Source of the DNA: Nocardiopsis sp. CC223A
GTDB lineage: Bacteria; Actinomycetota; Actinomycetes; Streptosporangiales; Streptosporangiaceae
DNA length: 64,000 nucleotides
Reading direction: 5' to 3'
NCBI RefSeq assembly: GCF_030766825.1
Contig: NZ_JASFDV010000018.1
Coordinates: 30,563 to 94,562, forward strand
The position numbers were made by a program, and so were the translations under genes. The notes beneath the pieces are model-generated. The model was given only the letters and a program-made list of their open reading frames with translations. It made no database searches and had not been told where the DNA came from. Below, one piece after another: positions 41,578 through 52,552 of the stretch (its first letter is position 1; every line of letters starts with the position of its first letter).

Positions 41578-41686
41578 GGTCACAGAGGGTCACTGATTCG
41601 GTATGTCCTAAATGCGGAATCCGCAGCTGAGAGTGACCCGGCTCACCCCTCTGTGACCTGCGCAGGTGGCATGCTTCGCCACCTGC
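41578..41686. promoter_or_regulatory. Nested inverted repeats before mihF
   Basis: GGTCACAGAGGG (41578-41589) and CCCTCTGTGACC (41647-41658) are perfect 12-bp arms. Inside them GGGTCACT (41587-41594) pairs with AGTGACCC (41632-41639), around a central GCGGA-A-TCCGC hairpin. A further 9-bp hairpin follows at 41662-41686. GTCAC/GTGAC half-sites recur about one helical turn apart. It may be a structured RNA end of pyrF or a multi-site operator for mihF. Confidence 0.5.
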
Positions 41687-41689
41687 CCA

Positions 41690-41709
41690 ATCGGGACCAA
41701 AGTCCTGAT
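41690..41709 (+). terminator. Terminator after pyrF
   Basis: GGAC-CAAA-GTCC with flanking ATC/GAT pairs forms a 7-bp stem with one mismatch, followed by TTTTC. Confidence 0.65.
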
Positions 41710-41787
41710 TTTCATCTCTTAATGCAATTGAGTCGCTACTCTACGTAGTTAGTTCGATGAAATAGCCTCTGAAAGGGCACTTTACGT

Positions 41788-41817
41788 TGCCTAACAGGGG
41801 TCAGACCTACTAACTTG
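41788..41817 (+). promoter_or_regulatory. Probable mihF promoter
   Basis: TTGCCT (41788-41793), an 18-nt spacer and TAACTT (41812-41817) lie in an AT-rich stretch, giving a leader of about 43 nt to the GTG start. Confidence 0.5.
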
Positions 41818-41866
41818 CGCAGGCGTCCGCCCTCTACAAACGAGTAGAAATCCGAGGTGACCCGGC

Positions 41867-42190
41867 GTGGCCCTTCCTCCCCTCACACCCGAGCAGCGCA
41901 GCGCGGCTCTTGAGAAGGCCGCCAAGGCCAGAAAAGAGCGCGCTGAGGTCAAGAACAAGCTGAAGAACGGCGGCATCTCGCTGTCCAAGGTGCTCGCCGA
42001 CGGGCTCAAGGACGACGTCATCGGCAAGATGAAGGTCTCCGCCCTGCTGGAGTCCCTCCCCGGCGTCGGCAAGGTCCGCGCCAAGCAGATCATGGAGCGG
42101 CTCAACATCGCCGAGTCCCGCCGCGTCCGCGGCCTGGGCACCAACCAGCGCGCGGCCCTTGAGGCCGAGTTCGGCGACCTCACCAAGTAA
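41867..42190 (+). CDS. mihF: Integration host factor, actinobacterial type (MihF)
   Basis: Small nucleoid-associated DNA-binding protein, 107 residues, Lys/Arg-rich with the helix-two-turn-helix-like VSALLESLPGVGKVRAKQIMERL near residues 55-78. It belongs to the actinobacterial mIHF/sIHF family, unrelated to E. coli IHF. GTG 41867 has GAGGTG 6 nt upstream. The order pyrF-mihF-gmk-rpoZ is conserved in actinomycetes. Confidence 0.96.
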   Translation: MALPPLTPEQRSAALEKAAKARKERAEVKNKLKNGGISLSKVLADGLKDDVIGKMKVSALLESLPGVGKVRAKQIMERLNIAESRRVRGLGTNQRAALEAEFGDLTK

Positions 42191-42339
42191 CACCGCGTCC
42201 GCGGACCCCGGGCCGCCGCGTCCCCCACAGTCGCGGCGGGCCGGACCGCGTGCGGTGACCACCCCCAGGTGGACCCGCACCGGGCCGTGACCACGGTCGA
42301 CCCCTCATCACGGGGCGCACCGCGGTCACGGCCCGGTGG

Positions 42340-42345
42340 TATAAA
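42340..42345 (+). promoter_or_regulatory. Probable gmk -10 box
   Basis: TATAAA (in GGTATAAATG) is a near-consensus -10 box. No -35 box is clear. It would give a 5' leader of about 147 nt to gmk. No other gene is seen in 42191-42498. Confidence 0.5.
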
Positions 42346-42498
42346 TGAAGCTTCCCGCGCCCGAACGCGAGGATGAACCCCGCACGCACCCGCCGCCCGC
42401 GCGGTGGGCGATCCCGGGCCCGGAGCGGCCCCGTCGCCGAGCGCCCCAGAGCGCGCCGCGGGCGGCCGCCCAGGCCCGAAGGGAAGCCCGCGAGAGCC

Positions 42499-43068
42499 AT
42501 GCCCAACCCAGGAGAACAACGGCTGATCGTCCTGTCCGGACCCTCGGGTGTGGGCAAGAGCACGGTCGTGGCCGAGCTGCGCCGGGCCCACCCCGACGTC
42601 TGGCTCTCCGTGTCGGCCACCACACGCCGGCCCCGGCCGGGCGAGGTCGACGGCGTGCAGTACCGCTTCGTCGACGACAACGAGTTCGACCGCCTCATCG
42701 CCGACGGCGAGCTCCTGGAGTGGGCGAGGTTCGCGGGCAACCGCTACGGCACCCCGCGCCGCCCCGTCGAGGAGCGCCTGGCCGCCGGACTGCCGGTCCT
42801 GCTGGAGATCGAACTCCAGGGCGCCCGCCAGATCCGCGAGACCATGCCCGAGGCCCTGCACGTCTTCCTGGCCCCGCCCTCCTGGGAGGAGCTGGTGCGC
42901 CGCCTCACCGGGCGCGGCACCGAGTCCGAGGAGGTCGTCCAGCGCCGGCTGGAGGCCGCCAAGGTCGAACTCGCCGCCGAGAAGGAGTTCGACACCACAC
43001 TCGTCAACACGTCCGTCCAGGACGTGTGCGGCGAACTGCTAGCGTTGATCACCGCTTCCGAGGTGTGA
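42499..43068 (+). CDS. gmk: Guanylate kinase
   Basis: Phosphorylates GMP to GDP. 189 residues, with the P-loop [11 protein letters not shown] (about residues 12-22) and the GMP-binding [13 protein letters not shown] region. The frame stays open to ATG 42373, but those extra 42 codons are Arg/Pro-rich and not family-like, so ATG 42499 is preferred. Confidence 0.96.
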   Translation: MPNPGEQRLIVLSGPSGVGKSTVVAELRRAHPDVWLSVSATTRRPRPGEVDGVQYRFVDDNEFDRLIADGELLEWARFAGNRYGTPRRPVEERLAAGLPVLLEIELQGARQIRETMPEALHVFLAPPSWEELVRRLTGRGTESEEVVQRRLEAAKVELAAEKEFDTTLVNTSVQDVCGELLALITASEV

Positions 43069-43157
43069 TAACGGCGCCGGAACCACCGGTTCCGCGTACT
43101 CTGTACACCGCGGCGCACCGCGCCTCGCATCCGACCGTTCCCTGGGGGTAATCGAAA

Positions 43158-43424
43158 GTGGCTGGAACCGAGCCCGTCGCCGAAGGCATCACCAACCCGC
43201 CGATCGACGATCTGCTCGATCTGGTGGACAGCAAGTACAGCCTGGTCACCATGGCCTCCAAGCGGGCCCGCCAGATCAACGCGTACTACGCCCAGCTGGG
43301 CGAGGGCCTGCTTGAGTACGTGGGTCCCCTGGTGGAGACCCAGGTCCAGGAGAAGTCCCTGTCCATCGCCCTGCGCGAGATCAAGTCCGGGCTCCTCACC
43401 GCGGAGCCCTACGAGGGCACCTGA
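43158..43424 (+). CDS. rpoZ: RNA polymerase omega subunit
   Basis: 88-residue assembly factor of RNA polymerase that binds the beta' C-terminus. [18 protein letters not shown] and [12 protein letters not shown] are the conserved core. GTG 43158 has GGGGGTAA upstream. It is in line with gmk and coaBC. Confidence 0.96.
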   Translation: MAGTEPVAEGITNPPIDDLLDLVDSKYSLVTMASKRARQINAYYAQLGEGLLEYVGPLVETQVQEKSLSIALREIKSGLLTAEPYEGT

Positions 43425-43450
43425 GATCCGACCTGGTAGAACTCCTGTCT

Positions 43451-44671
43451 GTGAGTGACACAGGAAGCAAACCCCAGGTCGTCCTCGGCGTCGGCGGCGG
43501 CATCGCCGCCTACAAGGTGTGCGAGCTGCTCCGCCGACTGACCGAGTCGGGCCACGAGGTCCGGGTCGTGCCCACGGACGAGGCCCTGCGCTTCGTCGGT
43601 GAGCCCACCTGGGCCGCCCTGTCGGGCAACCCCGTGGCCACCGGTGTCTGGGACGCCGTGCACGAGGTCCCGCACGTCCGCATCGGACAGTCCGCGGACC
43701 TCGTCCTCGTCGCCCCGGCCACCGCCAACATCCTGGCCAAGGCGGCCGCCGGCCTCGCCGACGACCTGCTGACCAACACCCTGCTCACCGCCCGGTGTCC
43801 GGTGGTGTTCGCTCCCGCGATGCACACCGAGATGTGGGAGCACCCGGCCACGCAGGCCAACGTGGCCACCCTGCGCTCGCGCGGCGCCGTCGTCCTGGAC
43901 CCGGCCGTGGGCCGCCTCACCGGCGCCGACACCGGCCGTGGGCGGCTGCCCGAGCCGGCCGAGCTCTTCGAGGCCGCCCGTCGGGTGCTGCGCCGCGGCG
44001 CCACCGCGCCCGACCTGTCCGGGGTCCGCGTCGTGATCTCCGCCGGCGGTACCCGTGAGGCCATCGACCCGGTCCGGTTCATCGGCAACCACTCCTCGGG
44101 CAAGCAGGGCCACGCCCTGGCCCGCACCGCCGCCGCCCGGGGCGCCGACGTCACCCTGGTCGCCGCCAACGTCGCCCTGCCCGACCCGGCGGGGGTGCGC
44201 GTGGTCCCGGTGTCCTCGGCGGTGGAACTGGCCGAGGCCGTGCGGGCCGAGCGCACCGACGCCGACGTCATCGTGATGAGCGCCGCGGTCGCCGACTTCC
44301 GGCCCGCGGCCAGCGTCCCCTCCAAGATCAAGAAGTCCGGCGCCGCGCCCGCCCCCATCGAGCTGGTCGAGAACCCCGACGTACTGGCGGGCCTGGTGGT
44401 CTCCCGCGCGGAGGAGGGCACCGAACAGGTCATCGTGGGGTTCGCCGCCGAGACCGATGACGTCATCGCCAACGGCCGTGCCAAACTGGTGAGGAAGGGC
44501 TGCGACCTGCTCGTGGTCAACCAGGTCGGCGGCGGCCGCGCCTTCGGCACGGAGGACAACCAGGCCGTGGTCCTGGGGGCCGACGGCAGCGCCGTGGAGA
44601 TCCCCTACGGACCCAAGGAGGACCTCGCCGACCGGGTGTGGGACCTGGTCGCGGAGCGCCTTCCGAGGTGA
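43451..44671 (+). CDS. coaBC: Bifunctional phosphopantothenoylcysteine decarboxylase/phosphopantothenate--cysteine ligase
   Basis: Catalyses two consecutive steps of coenzyme A synthesis. 406 residues: N-terminal FMN-dependent CoaC domain (GGGIAAYKVCELLRRL near residue 15, PAMHTEMWEHPAT near 120) and C-terminal CoaB ligase domain (SAGGTREAIDPVRFIGNHSSG near 197). It follows rpoZ by 26 bp; TAGAAC lies 8 nt before the GTG, so an internal leaderless start is possible. Confidence 0.96.
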   Translation: MSDTGSKPQVVLGVGGGIAAYKVCELLRRLTESGHEVRVVPTDEALRFVGEPTWAALSGNPVATGVWDAVHEVPHVRIGQSADLVLVAPATANILAKAAAGLADDLLTNTLLTARCPVVFAPAMHTEMWEHPATQANVATLRSRGAVVLDPAVGRLTGADTGRGRLPEPAELFEAARRVLRRGATAPDLSGVRVVISAGGTREAIDPVRFIGNHSSGKQGHALARTAAARGADVTLVAANVALPDPAGVRVVPVSSAVELAEAVRAERTDADVIVMSAAVADFRPAASVPSKIKKSGAAPAPIELVENPDVLAGLVVSRAEEGTEQVIVGFAAETDDVIANGRAKLVRKGCDLLVVNQVGGGRAFGTEDNQAVVLGADGSAVEIPYGPKEDLADRVWDLVAERLPR

Positions 44672-44898
44672 CCCACCGGAACGGGGGACTGGATTTCCTA
44701 CCATCGGGTACGCCACACTTCGATCGGGCGTCCGCGATCGGCGAGACCGGCCGGGGAATGCCCTTCCCCACCGGCCCCGTTACAGTGGACCGATAACCAA
44801 CCGCATCGGTCGGTATTGACCGTCCCGGCAGGCAGTCGGGTCGGGACGTGCCCACCGCCACATGTCAGCCAGCAGCCGCTGCAAGGAGTCACGCAACC

Positions 44899-46092
44899 GT
44901 GTCCCGCCGCCTTTTCACCTCCGAGTCGGTCACCGAGGGCCATCCCGACAAGATGGCCGACCAGATCAGTGACGCGATCCTCGACGCGATGCTCACCCAC
45001 GACCCGGCCAGCCGTGTCGCAGTCGAGACGTTGATCACCACCGGTCAGGTCCACATCGCGGGTGAGGTCACCACTCAGACCTACGTCGACATCCCCGCCA
45101 TCGTGCGCGAGACCATCCTCCGGATCGGGTACGACTCGTCCGCCAAGGGGTTCGACGGTGACTCCTGCGGGGTCAACGTCTCCATCGACGCCCAGTCCCC
45201 CGACATCGCCCAGGGCGTCGACACCGCCTACGAGGCGCGCGTCGAGCACGAGGACGACGTCCTCAACCGCCAGGGCGCGGGCGACCAGGGCCTGATGTTC
45301 GGCTACGCCAACCGGGAGACCCCGGAGCTGATGCCGCTGCCGATCAAGCTGGCCCACTCACTGGCCGAGCGCCTTTCCGAGGTCCGCCGCAACGGCACCG
45401 TGCCCTACCTGCGCCCGGACGGCAAGACCCAGGTCACCGTCGAGTACGACGGCCAGACCCCGGTCCGCCTGGACACGGTCGTGGTCTCCAGCCAGCACTC
45501 CGCGGACATCAGCCTGGAGGAGCTGCTCACCCCGGACATCCGCGAGCACGTCATCGAGCCGGTGGTGGAGGCGTTCGGCCTGGCGTCCGACGACTACCGC
45601 CTGCTCGTCAACCCGACCGGCCGCTTCGAGATCGGCGGTCCGATGGGCGACGCGGGGCTGACCGGCCGCAAGATCATCGTCGACACCTACGGCGGCTACG
45701 CCCGCCACGGCGGCGGCGCCTTCTCCGGCAAGGACCCGTCGAAGGTCGACCGCTCGGGCGCCTACGCCATGCGCTGGGTCGCCAAGAACATCGTCGCGGC
45801 CGAGCTGGCCGAGCGGGCCGAGGTCCAGGTCGCCTACGCCATCGGCAAGGCGCACCCGGTCGGTGTGTTCATCGAGACCTTCGGCACCGAGAAGGTCGCC
45901 CCGGACCTGATCGAGAAGGCCGTCAAGGAGGTCTTCGACCTGCGTCCGGCCGCGATCGTGCGCGACCTCGACCTGCTGCGTCCGATCTACTCCAAGACCG
46001 CCGCCTACGGTCACTTCGGCCGTGAGCTGCCGGAGTTCACCTGGGAGAGCACCGACCGCGCCGCGGCCCTGCGCTCCTTCGTGGGGGCCTGA
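44899..46092 (+). CDS. metK: S-adenosylmethionine synthetase
   Basis: Makes SAM from methionine and ATP. 397 residues, with [20 protein letters not shown] at the start, [12 protein letters not shown] and [22 protein letters not shown] 44899 has AAGGAGT upstream. I looked for a SAM riboswitch in the 227-bp leader region and saw none. Confidence 0.97.
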   Translation: MSRRLFTSESVTEGHPDKMADQISDAILDAMLTHDPASRVAVETLITTGQVHIAGEVTTQTYVDIPAIVRETILRIGYDSSAKGFDGDSCGVNVSIDAQSPDIAQGVDTAYEARVEHEDDVLNRQGAGDQGLMFGYANRETPELMPLPIKLAHSLAERLSEVRRNGTVPYLRPDGKTQVTVEYDGQTPVRLDTVVVSSQHSADISLEELLTPDIREHVIEPVVEAFGLASDDYRLLVNPTGRFEIGGPMGDAGLTGRKIIVDTYGGYARHGGGAFSGKDPSKVDRSGAYAMRWVAKNIVAAELAERAEVQVAYAIGKAHPVGVFIETFGTEKVAPDLIEKAVKEVFDLRPAAIVRDLDLLRPIYSKTAAYGHFGRELPEFTWESTDRAAALRSFVGA

Positions 46093-46111
46093 ACGCCGAC
46101 GCACCGACGGT

Positions 46112-46147
46112 GAGGGGGCGGACGACCGAGGGGTCGTCCGCCCCCTC
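46112..46147 (+). terminator. Terminator after metK
   Basis: A perfect 16-bp stem (46112-46127 with 46132-46147) with a 4-nt loop; no T-run. Confidence 0.85.
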
Positions 46148-46230
46148 GCCGCATGTCACACCCGCAAAGTGAACACTCCGTGTTATCAAGTAAATACACA
46201 TAGCAATGTGCTGTACGCGGAGGAAGCACC

Positions 46231-46923
46231 ATGGCCGTAGCCGCGGCGATGGCGGCACTGGGCCTGGCGGCCCTCGTCGCCTTACCCGGAGTCCAGGAGC
46301 CGGACCCGGCGGAGCCCCGGGAGGTGGTCCCCGGCGCAGAGACCCTGCACGTGTCGCTCCACAAGACGGCCGAACACGAGAGGCTGTCGCCGGGGGACCG
46401 GGTGGAGTACACGATCGGCGTCCGCAACTCCGGTGCCCGGGCGGTGACCGGGGCCGAGATCGTCCACCACCTGCCCCCGACGATGCGCTACGTCACCGGG
46501 ACACGGGGCGCCGAGGTGGACGGTGGCCGCGTCGTCTGGAGCCGACCGCTGGAGGCGGGGGAGCGGACCTCGTTCACCGTCACCGGGGAACTGACGGCAC
46601 TTCCCGAGGGGGCGGGACGCCCGGTCGCCACGGCCTGCCTGCGCTCCGGCGCGGACGGTGTGCTCGTCTCCTGCGCGTCGCAGGAGCACGAGGTGCGCAG
46701 ATCGCTGCTCCCGCTGTGGGCCGGGGTGACCGCGGCGGTGGTCGGGCTGCTCGCCCTGGCCGGTGGGGGCGCCGTGTTCTACCTGCGCACCCGCCGTCCC
46801 CGGCCCGCACCCGCACCGTCCGGGGCCCCCGACCCCGACCCCGAGCCGGTGCCCGACGGCGACACCCGCCCCGGGGCCACCGTCCACCGGCTGGACGCCC
46901 ACCGCCAGGGCGTGTCCGGCTGA
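46231..46923 (+). CDS. Secreted/membrane-anchored DUF11-like repeat-domain protein
   Basis: 230 residues: an N-terminal hydrophobic signal segment, one beta-sandwich domain with LSPGDRVEYTIGVRNSGARAVTGAEIVHHLP (about 50-80), typical of DUF11/CARDB-like surface domains, a transmembrane helix near 155-180, and a Pro/Asp-rich cytoplasmic tail. Two cysteines may form a disulfide. The ATG has GGAGGAAG upstream. The ~50 bp before it are unusually AT-rich and contain CACAT-AGCA-ATGTG (46197-46210). Function unknown. Confidence 0.85.
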   Translation: MAVAAAMAALGLAALVALPGVQEPDPAEPREVVPGAETLHVSLHKTAEHERLSPGDRVEYTIGVRNSGARAVTGAEIVHHLPPTMRYVTGTRGAEVDGGRVVWSRPLEAGERTSFTVTGELTALPEGAGRPVATACLRSGADGVLVSCASQEHEVRRSLLPLWAGVTAAVVGLLALAGGGAVFYLRTRRPRPAPAPSGAPDPDPEPVPDGDTRPGATVHRLDAHRQGVSG

Positions 46924-46962
46924 TCACTCCGGGCCCGCCCTTCGCCGCCCTCGGCGGACGCC

Positions 46963-47027
46963 TTCGGCGCGGTACCGTCACGGAGCCGTGGGGCCGCCTC
47001 CCGCTGCGCCGCCTTCGCTCGGGCGGT
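46963..47027. repeat. 65-bp direct repeat, copy 1
   Basis: Identical to 47073-47137 by eye; it starts TTCGGCGCGGTACCGTCACG. Period 110 bp. Confidence 0.82.
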
Positions 47028-47072
47028 CGCTCCCGGGCCGACCTGCGCCCGTCGCTGCTCTCGGTGGATGTT

Positions 47073-47137
47073 TTCGGCGCGGTACCGTCACGGAGCCGTG
47101 GGGCCGCCTCCCGCTGCGCCGCCTTCGCTCGGGCGGC
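47073..47137. repeat. 65-bp direct repeat, copy 2
   Basis: Second copy of the 46963-47027 repeat. Confidence 0.82.
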
Positions 47138-47150
47138 CGATCCCCCGGAT

Positions 47151-47193
47151 GGTGTCCCGCCGAGTGGTGTGACTTTTCCGGCTCCGTCCTGAC
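47151..47193. repeat. Dispersed repeat related to 1770-1813
   Basis: Matches the reverse complement of the end of the 214-bp repeats near 1.8 and 2.1 kb at about 37 of 43 positions, including GGTGTCCCGCCG. This links two intergenic repeat blocks 45 kb apart. Confidence 0.7.
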
Positions 47194-47484
47194 GGGCGCG
47201 TCGGCGGCGGCCTCCGGAGCGGCGTGCGGCCGCATACGGCGACCCGTCCACCCCGGCCAACGGCCCACCGGCGCGCAGCGGCCGCCCGGCATCGGCCAGC
47301 ATCGCGATGACCTGCAAGGACGCAGTCGCACGCAGGTCATACCGCTCCAGGGGACGTGACCGCCCCCCGGGCCGACCTGCGCCCGTCGTCCTGCGAGGGA
47401 TCGCCTCGCGGCCGCTCCCGGCACCCGGCACCCGGCGCGAGCGTCGAGCCGCTCGAAGGCATCCGCCGAACACGCCCTGGCCGC

Positions 47485-47526
47485 AAAAGGGCGGGTCCCG
47501 CGTCCTTTCGGACACCGGACCCGCCC
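47485..47526 (-). terminator. Terminator after the DUF349 gene
   Basis: GGGCGGGTCC (47489-47498) and GGACCCGCCC (47517-47526) form a 10-bp stem. On the minus strand it is followed by TTTT (47485-47488), 20 bp after the stop. Confidence 0.82.
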
Positions 47527-47545
47527 GCACGTACCGGGGTCGGGC

Positions 47546-48781
47546 TCAGCTCAGGTCGCCGAGCGCCTTCTCCGCCTCGGCCAGCCACGAGCGGCGGGCC
47601 TCCAGCGCCTCCTCGGCCTCCCTGATGCGACGGGCGTCGTTGTTCGCCCGCGCCTTCTCCAGCTTCTTCTCCAGGTCGGCGATCGCCGTGGACAGCTGCG
47701 CCACGGTGTCCCGCGCCCGGGCCTGGGCCTCGGGGTTCTTGCGCTCCCACTCCGACTCCTCGGCGCGGCGCACCTCGTCCTCGATCTGGCGGAAGGAGCC
47801 CTCCAGCCGGTCGCGCGCGTCACGCGGCAGTTCCCCGGCCTCCTCCCAGGCCTCCTGGAAGTCGCGCAGCCGGGCGCGGGCCCGGCGCGGGTCCGAGATC
47901 AGCCCGCGGATCTCGGTCTGCGCCTCGGCCAGGATCTTCTCCTTGGCGTCGGCGTTGACCCGCAGCTCCGCGTCCCGCTCGGCGAAGACCGCGTTGCGGG
48001 CGTCGAAGAACGTGTCCTGGGCGGCCTTGAACCGGGCCCACAGGCGGTCCTCGCTGGTCCGGTCGGCACGGCCGGTCCGCTTCCACTGCTGCATCAGGTC
48101 GCGGTAGGCGCGGGCGGTCTCGCCCCACTCGGTGGACCCGGACAGGGACTCGGCCTCGGCGACGATGCGCTCCTTCTCGGACCGCACCGACTCCCGCTCG
48201 TGGTCCAGATTGGCGAAGTACGCCTTGCGCCGCTTGGAGAAGGAGTTGCGCGCCGCCGACATGCGCTTCCACAGCGCCTGCTCGGTCGGACGGTCGGCCC
48301 GCGGGGCCTTCTTCCACTCCTCGATCAGCTGGAGCATCCGCTCGCCGCCGGACTTCCAGTGCGTCGTCTCGACGGCGACCCGCTCCGCCTCGGCGACGAT
48401 GCGCTCCTTGATCTCCCGGGCCTCGCCGCGCGCCCGCTCCTGGGCCTGCTTCTGCTCGACCTTGCGGGTCTCGGCGCGTTCGGCCAGCGCGTCCAGCCGG
48501 CGGGTGAGGGCGTCCAGGTCGCCGACGGCGTGCGCCTCCCGTACGGCCGAGCGCAGCTTGTCGATGTTCGACATCGCGGCGGCGGCGGACAGGTCGGTGG
48601 TGTTGAGCCGCTTCTCCAGCAGCTCAACCTCGGTGACCAGGGAGTCGTACTTGCGGCGGAAGAAGGCCAGGGCCTCCTCCGGCTCCCCGGCCTGCCACGA
48701 TCCGACGACCCGCTCGCCTTCGCTCGTGCGCACGTAGACCGTGCCGTCGTCGTCTACGCGGCCCCAAGGGTCCGTGGTCAC
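47546..48781 (-). CDS. DUF349 domain-containing coiled-coil protein
   Basis: 411 residues, almost entirely helical and highly charged. Repeated DUF349 units each carry a W.....A.R....LWKRM or LWARFKAAQDTFF-like segment (about 150-300), flanked by Glu/Lys/Arg coiled coils. The N-terminus (WGRVDDDGTVYVRTSEGERVVGSW) is a small beta segment typical of actinobacterial members. The biochemical role is unknown. GTG 48781 has AGGAGGA 6 nt upstream. Confidence 0.9.
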   Translation of the reverse strand: MTTDPWGRVDDDGTVYVRTSEGERVVGSWQAGEPEEALAFFRRKYDSLVTEVELLEKRLNTTDLSAAAAMSNIDKLRSAVREAHAVGDLDALTRRLDALAERAETRKVEQKQAQERARGEAREIKERIVAEAERVAVETTHWKSGGERMLQLIEEWKKAPRADRPTEQALWKRMSAARNSFSKRRKAYFANLDHERESVRSEKERIVAEAESLSGSTEWGETARAYRDLMQQWKRTGRADRTSEDRLWARFKAAQDTFFDARNAVFAERDAELRVNADAKEKILAEAQTEIRGLISDPRRARARLRDFQEAWEEAGELPRDARDRLEGSFRQIEDEVRRAEESEWERKNPEAQARARDTVAQLSTAIADLEKKLEKARANNDARRIREAEEALEARRSWLAEAEKALGDLS

Positions 48782-49214
48782 CGTGTCCTCCTGCTGTCAT
48801 GAACCCGCGGAGAGCGGGTTCTGGTCGTCGCGGTGTCCCTCGCCGATCCGTGATGGAAACCACTGTGCTGACCACGGTATCCATCCGATTCGATGATGAC
48901 GGCGCGCCGTGTCTCATCCATCCGGGCGGGCATTTCCGGAGCCCGCCGTCGGTGTCCCCGTCGTGCCGGTCCGGAACCGAGAACCGACGGCCCGCTTTTC
49001 CGGAAGAGGCGCAGGTCGGGGCCCGGTGCACACGGGACGGTGCCCAATATGGCATTACCACGCGCTTTGGCAAAGAGTCCGGGCGTGTGCGGTGATCGAA
49101 TGGTGATCAAAAGAGCGCACGGGCGTGCCCTTCCGGTCGCCCCGGCCCCGTTCACGTCGGTAGGCTCTGGGTACCCGCCGCATCACCCGACCGAGGAACA
49201 GGACGCCACCCGCC
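48782..49214. other. Divergent intergenic region between DUF349 and MBL genes
   Basis: No gene seen. GAACCCGC-GGAGA-GCGGGTTC (48801-48821) is a perfect 8-bp hairpin in the DUF349 leader. TTGCCA (49068-49073) and CATATT (49046-49051) on the minus strand, 16 nt apart, may form its promoter. Confidence 0.5.
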
Positions 49215-49892
49215 GTGCTCATCGCCGCGCTACCCACCGGACCCCTCGCCGCGAACTGCTACGTCCCGGCGGCGGCTCCGAACGGTGAGTGCGTGGTCGT
49301 CGACCCCGGGCAGGACGCGGCCGAGCCCATCGCCAAGGTCCTGGCCGAGCACGGGTTGACCCCCGTCGCGGTCCTGCTCACCCACGGGCACTTCGACCAC
49401 GTGTGGTCGGCGGCCGAGATCGCCGACGCCCACGGCATCCCGGTGTACGTGCACGCGGCCGACCGCGCCCTGTTCACCGACCCGGGCCGGGGCGTGGACG
49501 GCGCCTTCGCCGCGCAGCTGGCCGTCCTGCTGGGCCCGGGCCCCTACCGCGAGCCCGCCCGTGTGGTGGAGGTCTCCGACGGCGAGGTCCTGTCCCTGGG
49601 CGGTGTGGACTACACGGTCGCCCACACCCCGGGGCACACCCCCGGGTCGGTCGTCTACACCACCCGCAGCGACGACGGCGTCCCGGTGATGTTCGCCGGC
49701 GACCTGGTCTTCGCCGGCTCCATCGGCCGCACCGATTTCCCGGGGGGCGACCCCGCCGCCATGACGCGCAGCCTCGCCGCCGCCGTGCTGGGCGCCGACG
49801 ACGACACCCGCGTCCTGCCGGGCCACGGCCCGGCCACCACCGTGGGCCGCGAGCGCGCCACCAATCCGTACCTGCGCGATATCGCCGGTTGA
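49215..49892 (+). CDS. Metallo-beta-lactamase fold hydrolase (glyoxalase II-like)
   Basis: 225 residues. The zinc motif THGHFDH (56-62), later HTPGHTPGS, FAGDLVFAGSIGRTD and LPGHGPATT give the full two-metal ligand set of the glyoxalase II-like subgroup. GTG 49215; no good ribosome binding site. In many actinomycetes this gene sits just before hisS; here aspS follows. Confidence 0.92.
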   Translation: MLIAALPTGPLAANCYVPAAAPNGECVVVDPGQDAAEPIAKVLAEHGLTPVAVLLTHGHFDHVWSAAEIADAHGIPVYVHAADRALFTDPGRGVDGAFAAQLAVLLGPGPYREPARVVEVSDGEVLSLGGVDYTVAHTPGHTPGSVVYTTRSDDGVPVMFAGDLVFAGSIGRTDFPGGDPAAMTRSLAAAVLGADDDTRVLPGHGPATTVGRERATNPYLRDIAG

Positions 49893-50006
49893 TCCGCCGT
49901 TCGGTCCGCGGCCCGCGCCCGGGCCGGGAATCCCCGGGCCGACCCGTGCCCCGGTGCAGGTCGGGCAGACTTGACACGTACTCGAAGACGTCGAAGGAGA
50001 AGTTCG

Positions 50007-51758
<1,752 letters not shown>

Positions 51759-51776
51759 ACCCGGTGACCGGGTTCG

Positions 51777-51816
51777 CGGGGGCGGTGCGCGTCGGCGCGC
51801 CGCCCCCGTTCTTTTC
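51777..51816 (+). terminator. Terminator after aspS
   Basis: A GC-rich inverted repeat CGGGGGCGG ... CCGCCCCCG with a GC-rich inner loop, followed by TTCTTTTC. A smaller GAACCCGG-TGA-CCGGGTTC hairpin precedes it at 51757-51775. Confidence 0.8.
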
Positions 51817-52552
51817 GGGTGGGCACGCGAACCCGCCGCCCTTTTGAAAGGGGCCGTGTGCGACACGGTTCCACTTCGGGGTCCGCTGCACGGGCCGGCC
51901 GTGAATTCCGGGATTCGCCGAGGCGGCCCGGGCCGGGGGCAGGCGGCCGACCTGTGCATTCGCCCGGGAGCGGGGCGGTGCCCGCGACCCTTGCCGCGCC
52001 GCCCGTCCCGCGACCGCCCGATACTTTCGGGAGCTCCACAAAACGGTCATAGGTGACCTATGTGATGGAATTCCTCGGCTTTCCTGGAAAAACCTGGCCG
52101 AACATGGCCTCGTGTGACTCCTGTGGATGCGCCCGGCCTTCGCATCCCCTACGGTTGGGGGCGAATCACCCTTCCCCACCACCAAGTGCCGGCGTCCTCG
52201 GGAGTGGTCGCGCGGTACGACGGGGGTCTCGTCGCATCGGTGGGCGGAAATGGTGGTGGAGTGCCTTCTGCGCCACCGAGTCACGCGAGCGTAACGATTT
52301 GTGCACCGGGGTCGGCCCCGCCGGCCCGTGGGCCCGTGTACGCCGAACACCCCCATGCCGGTGGACCGTGCCGACCCGTGCCGCACGAGGTCGCACGGGT
52401 GGTGCGGGCGGGCGGCGGAGCCGGCCGCCTCCAGTGCGCTCCCCGGATACCGCCCCGCCCCCGACACTAGAATGAGCCGAATCGGAATGTCCGCAGGGGT
52501 GACCGTGCCCGGGCACGGGTGTGACGTCCGAGACGACATGAGGATTGAGTCC
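51817..52552. other. Long gene-free region upstream of the SpoIIE phosphatase
   Basis: No gene I can support, although short frames exist. CATAGGTGACCTATG at 52048-52062 is a perfect 15-bp palindrome in an AT-richer patch. GGATAC (52445-52450), a 17-nt spacer and TAGAAT (52468-52473) form a probable promoter for the phosphatase gene. Confidence 0.55.

Larger units (their letters stand above)
46924..47484. other. Gene-free intergenic block with repeats
   Basis: No protein gene supported. It contains two copies of a 65-bp repeat at a 110-bp period, a segment related to the 1600-2095 repeats, and a CCGGGCCGACCTGCGCCCGTCG sequence repeated near 47035 and 47368. Confidence 0.65.

Noticed and set aside
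42373..42498. Longer guanylate kinase start
   Set aside because: The added 42 codons are Arg/Pro-rich and unlike guanylate kinases; the P-loop lies at the usual distance from ATG 42499.
44672..44898. Possible SAM riboswitch before metK
   Set aside because: None of the conserved SAM-I, SAM-II or SAM-IV core sequences are visible; only a weak CCGAT/ATCGG hairpin.
52053..52475. 140-codon frame before the phosphatase
   Set aside because: Arg/Pro-rich with no ribosome binding site or domain; overlaps the probable promoter.
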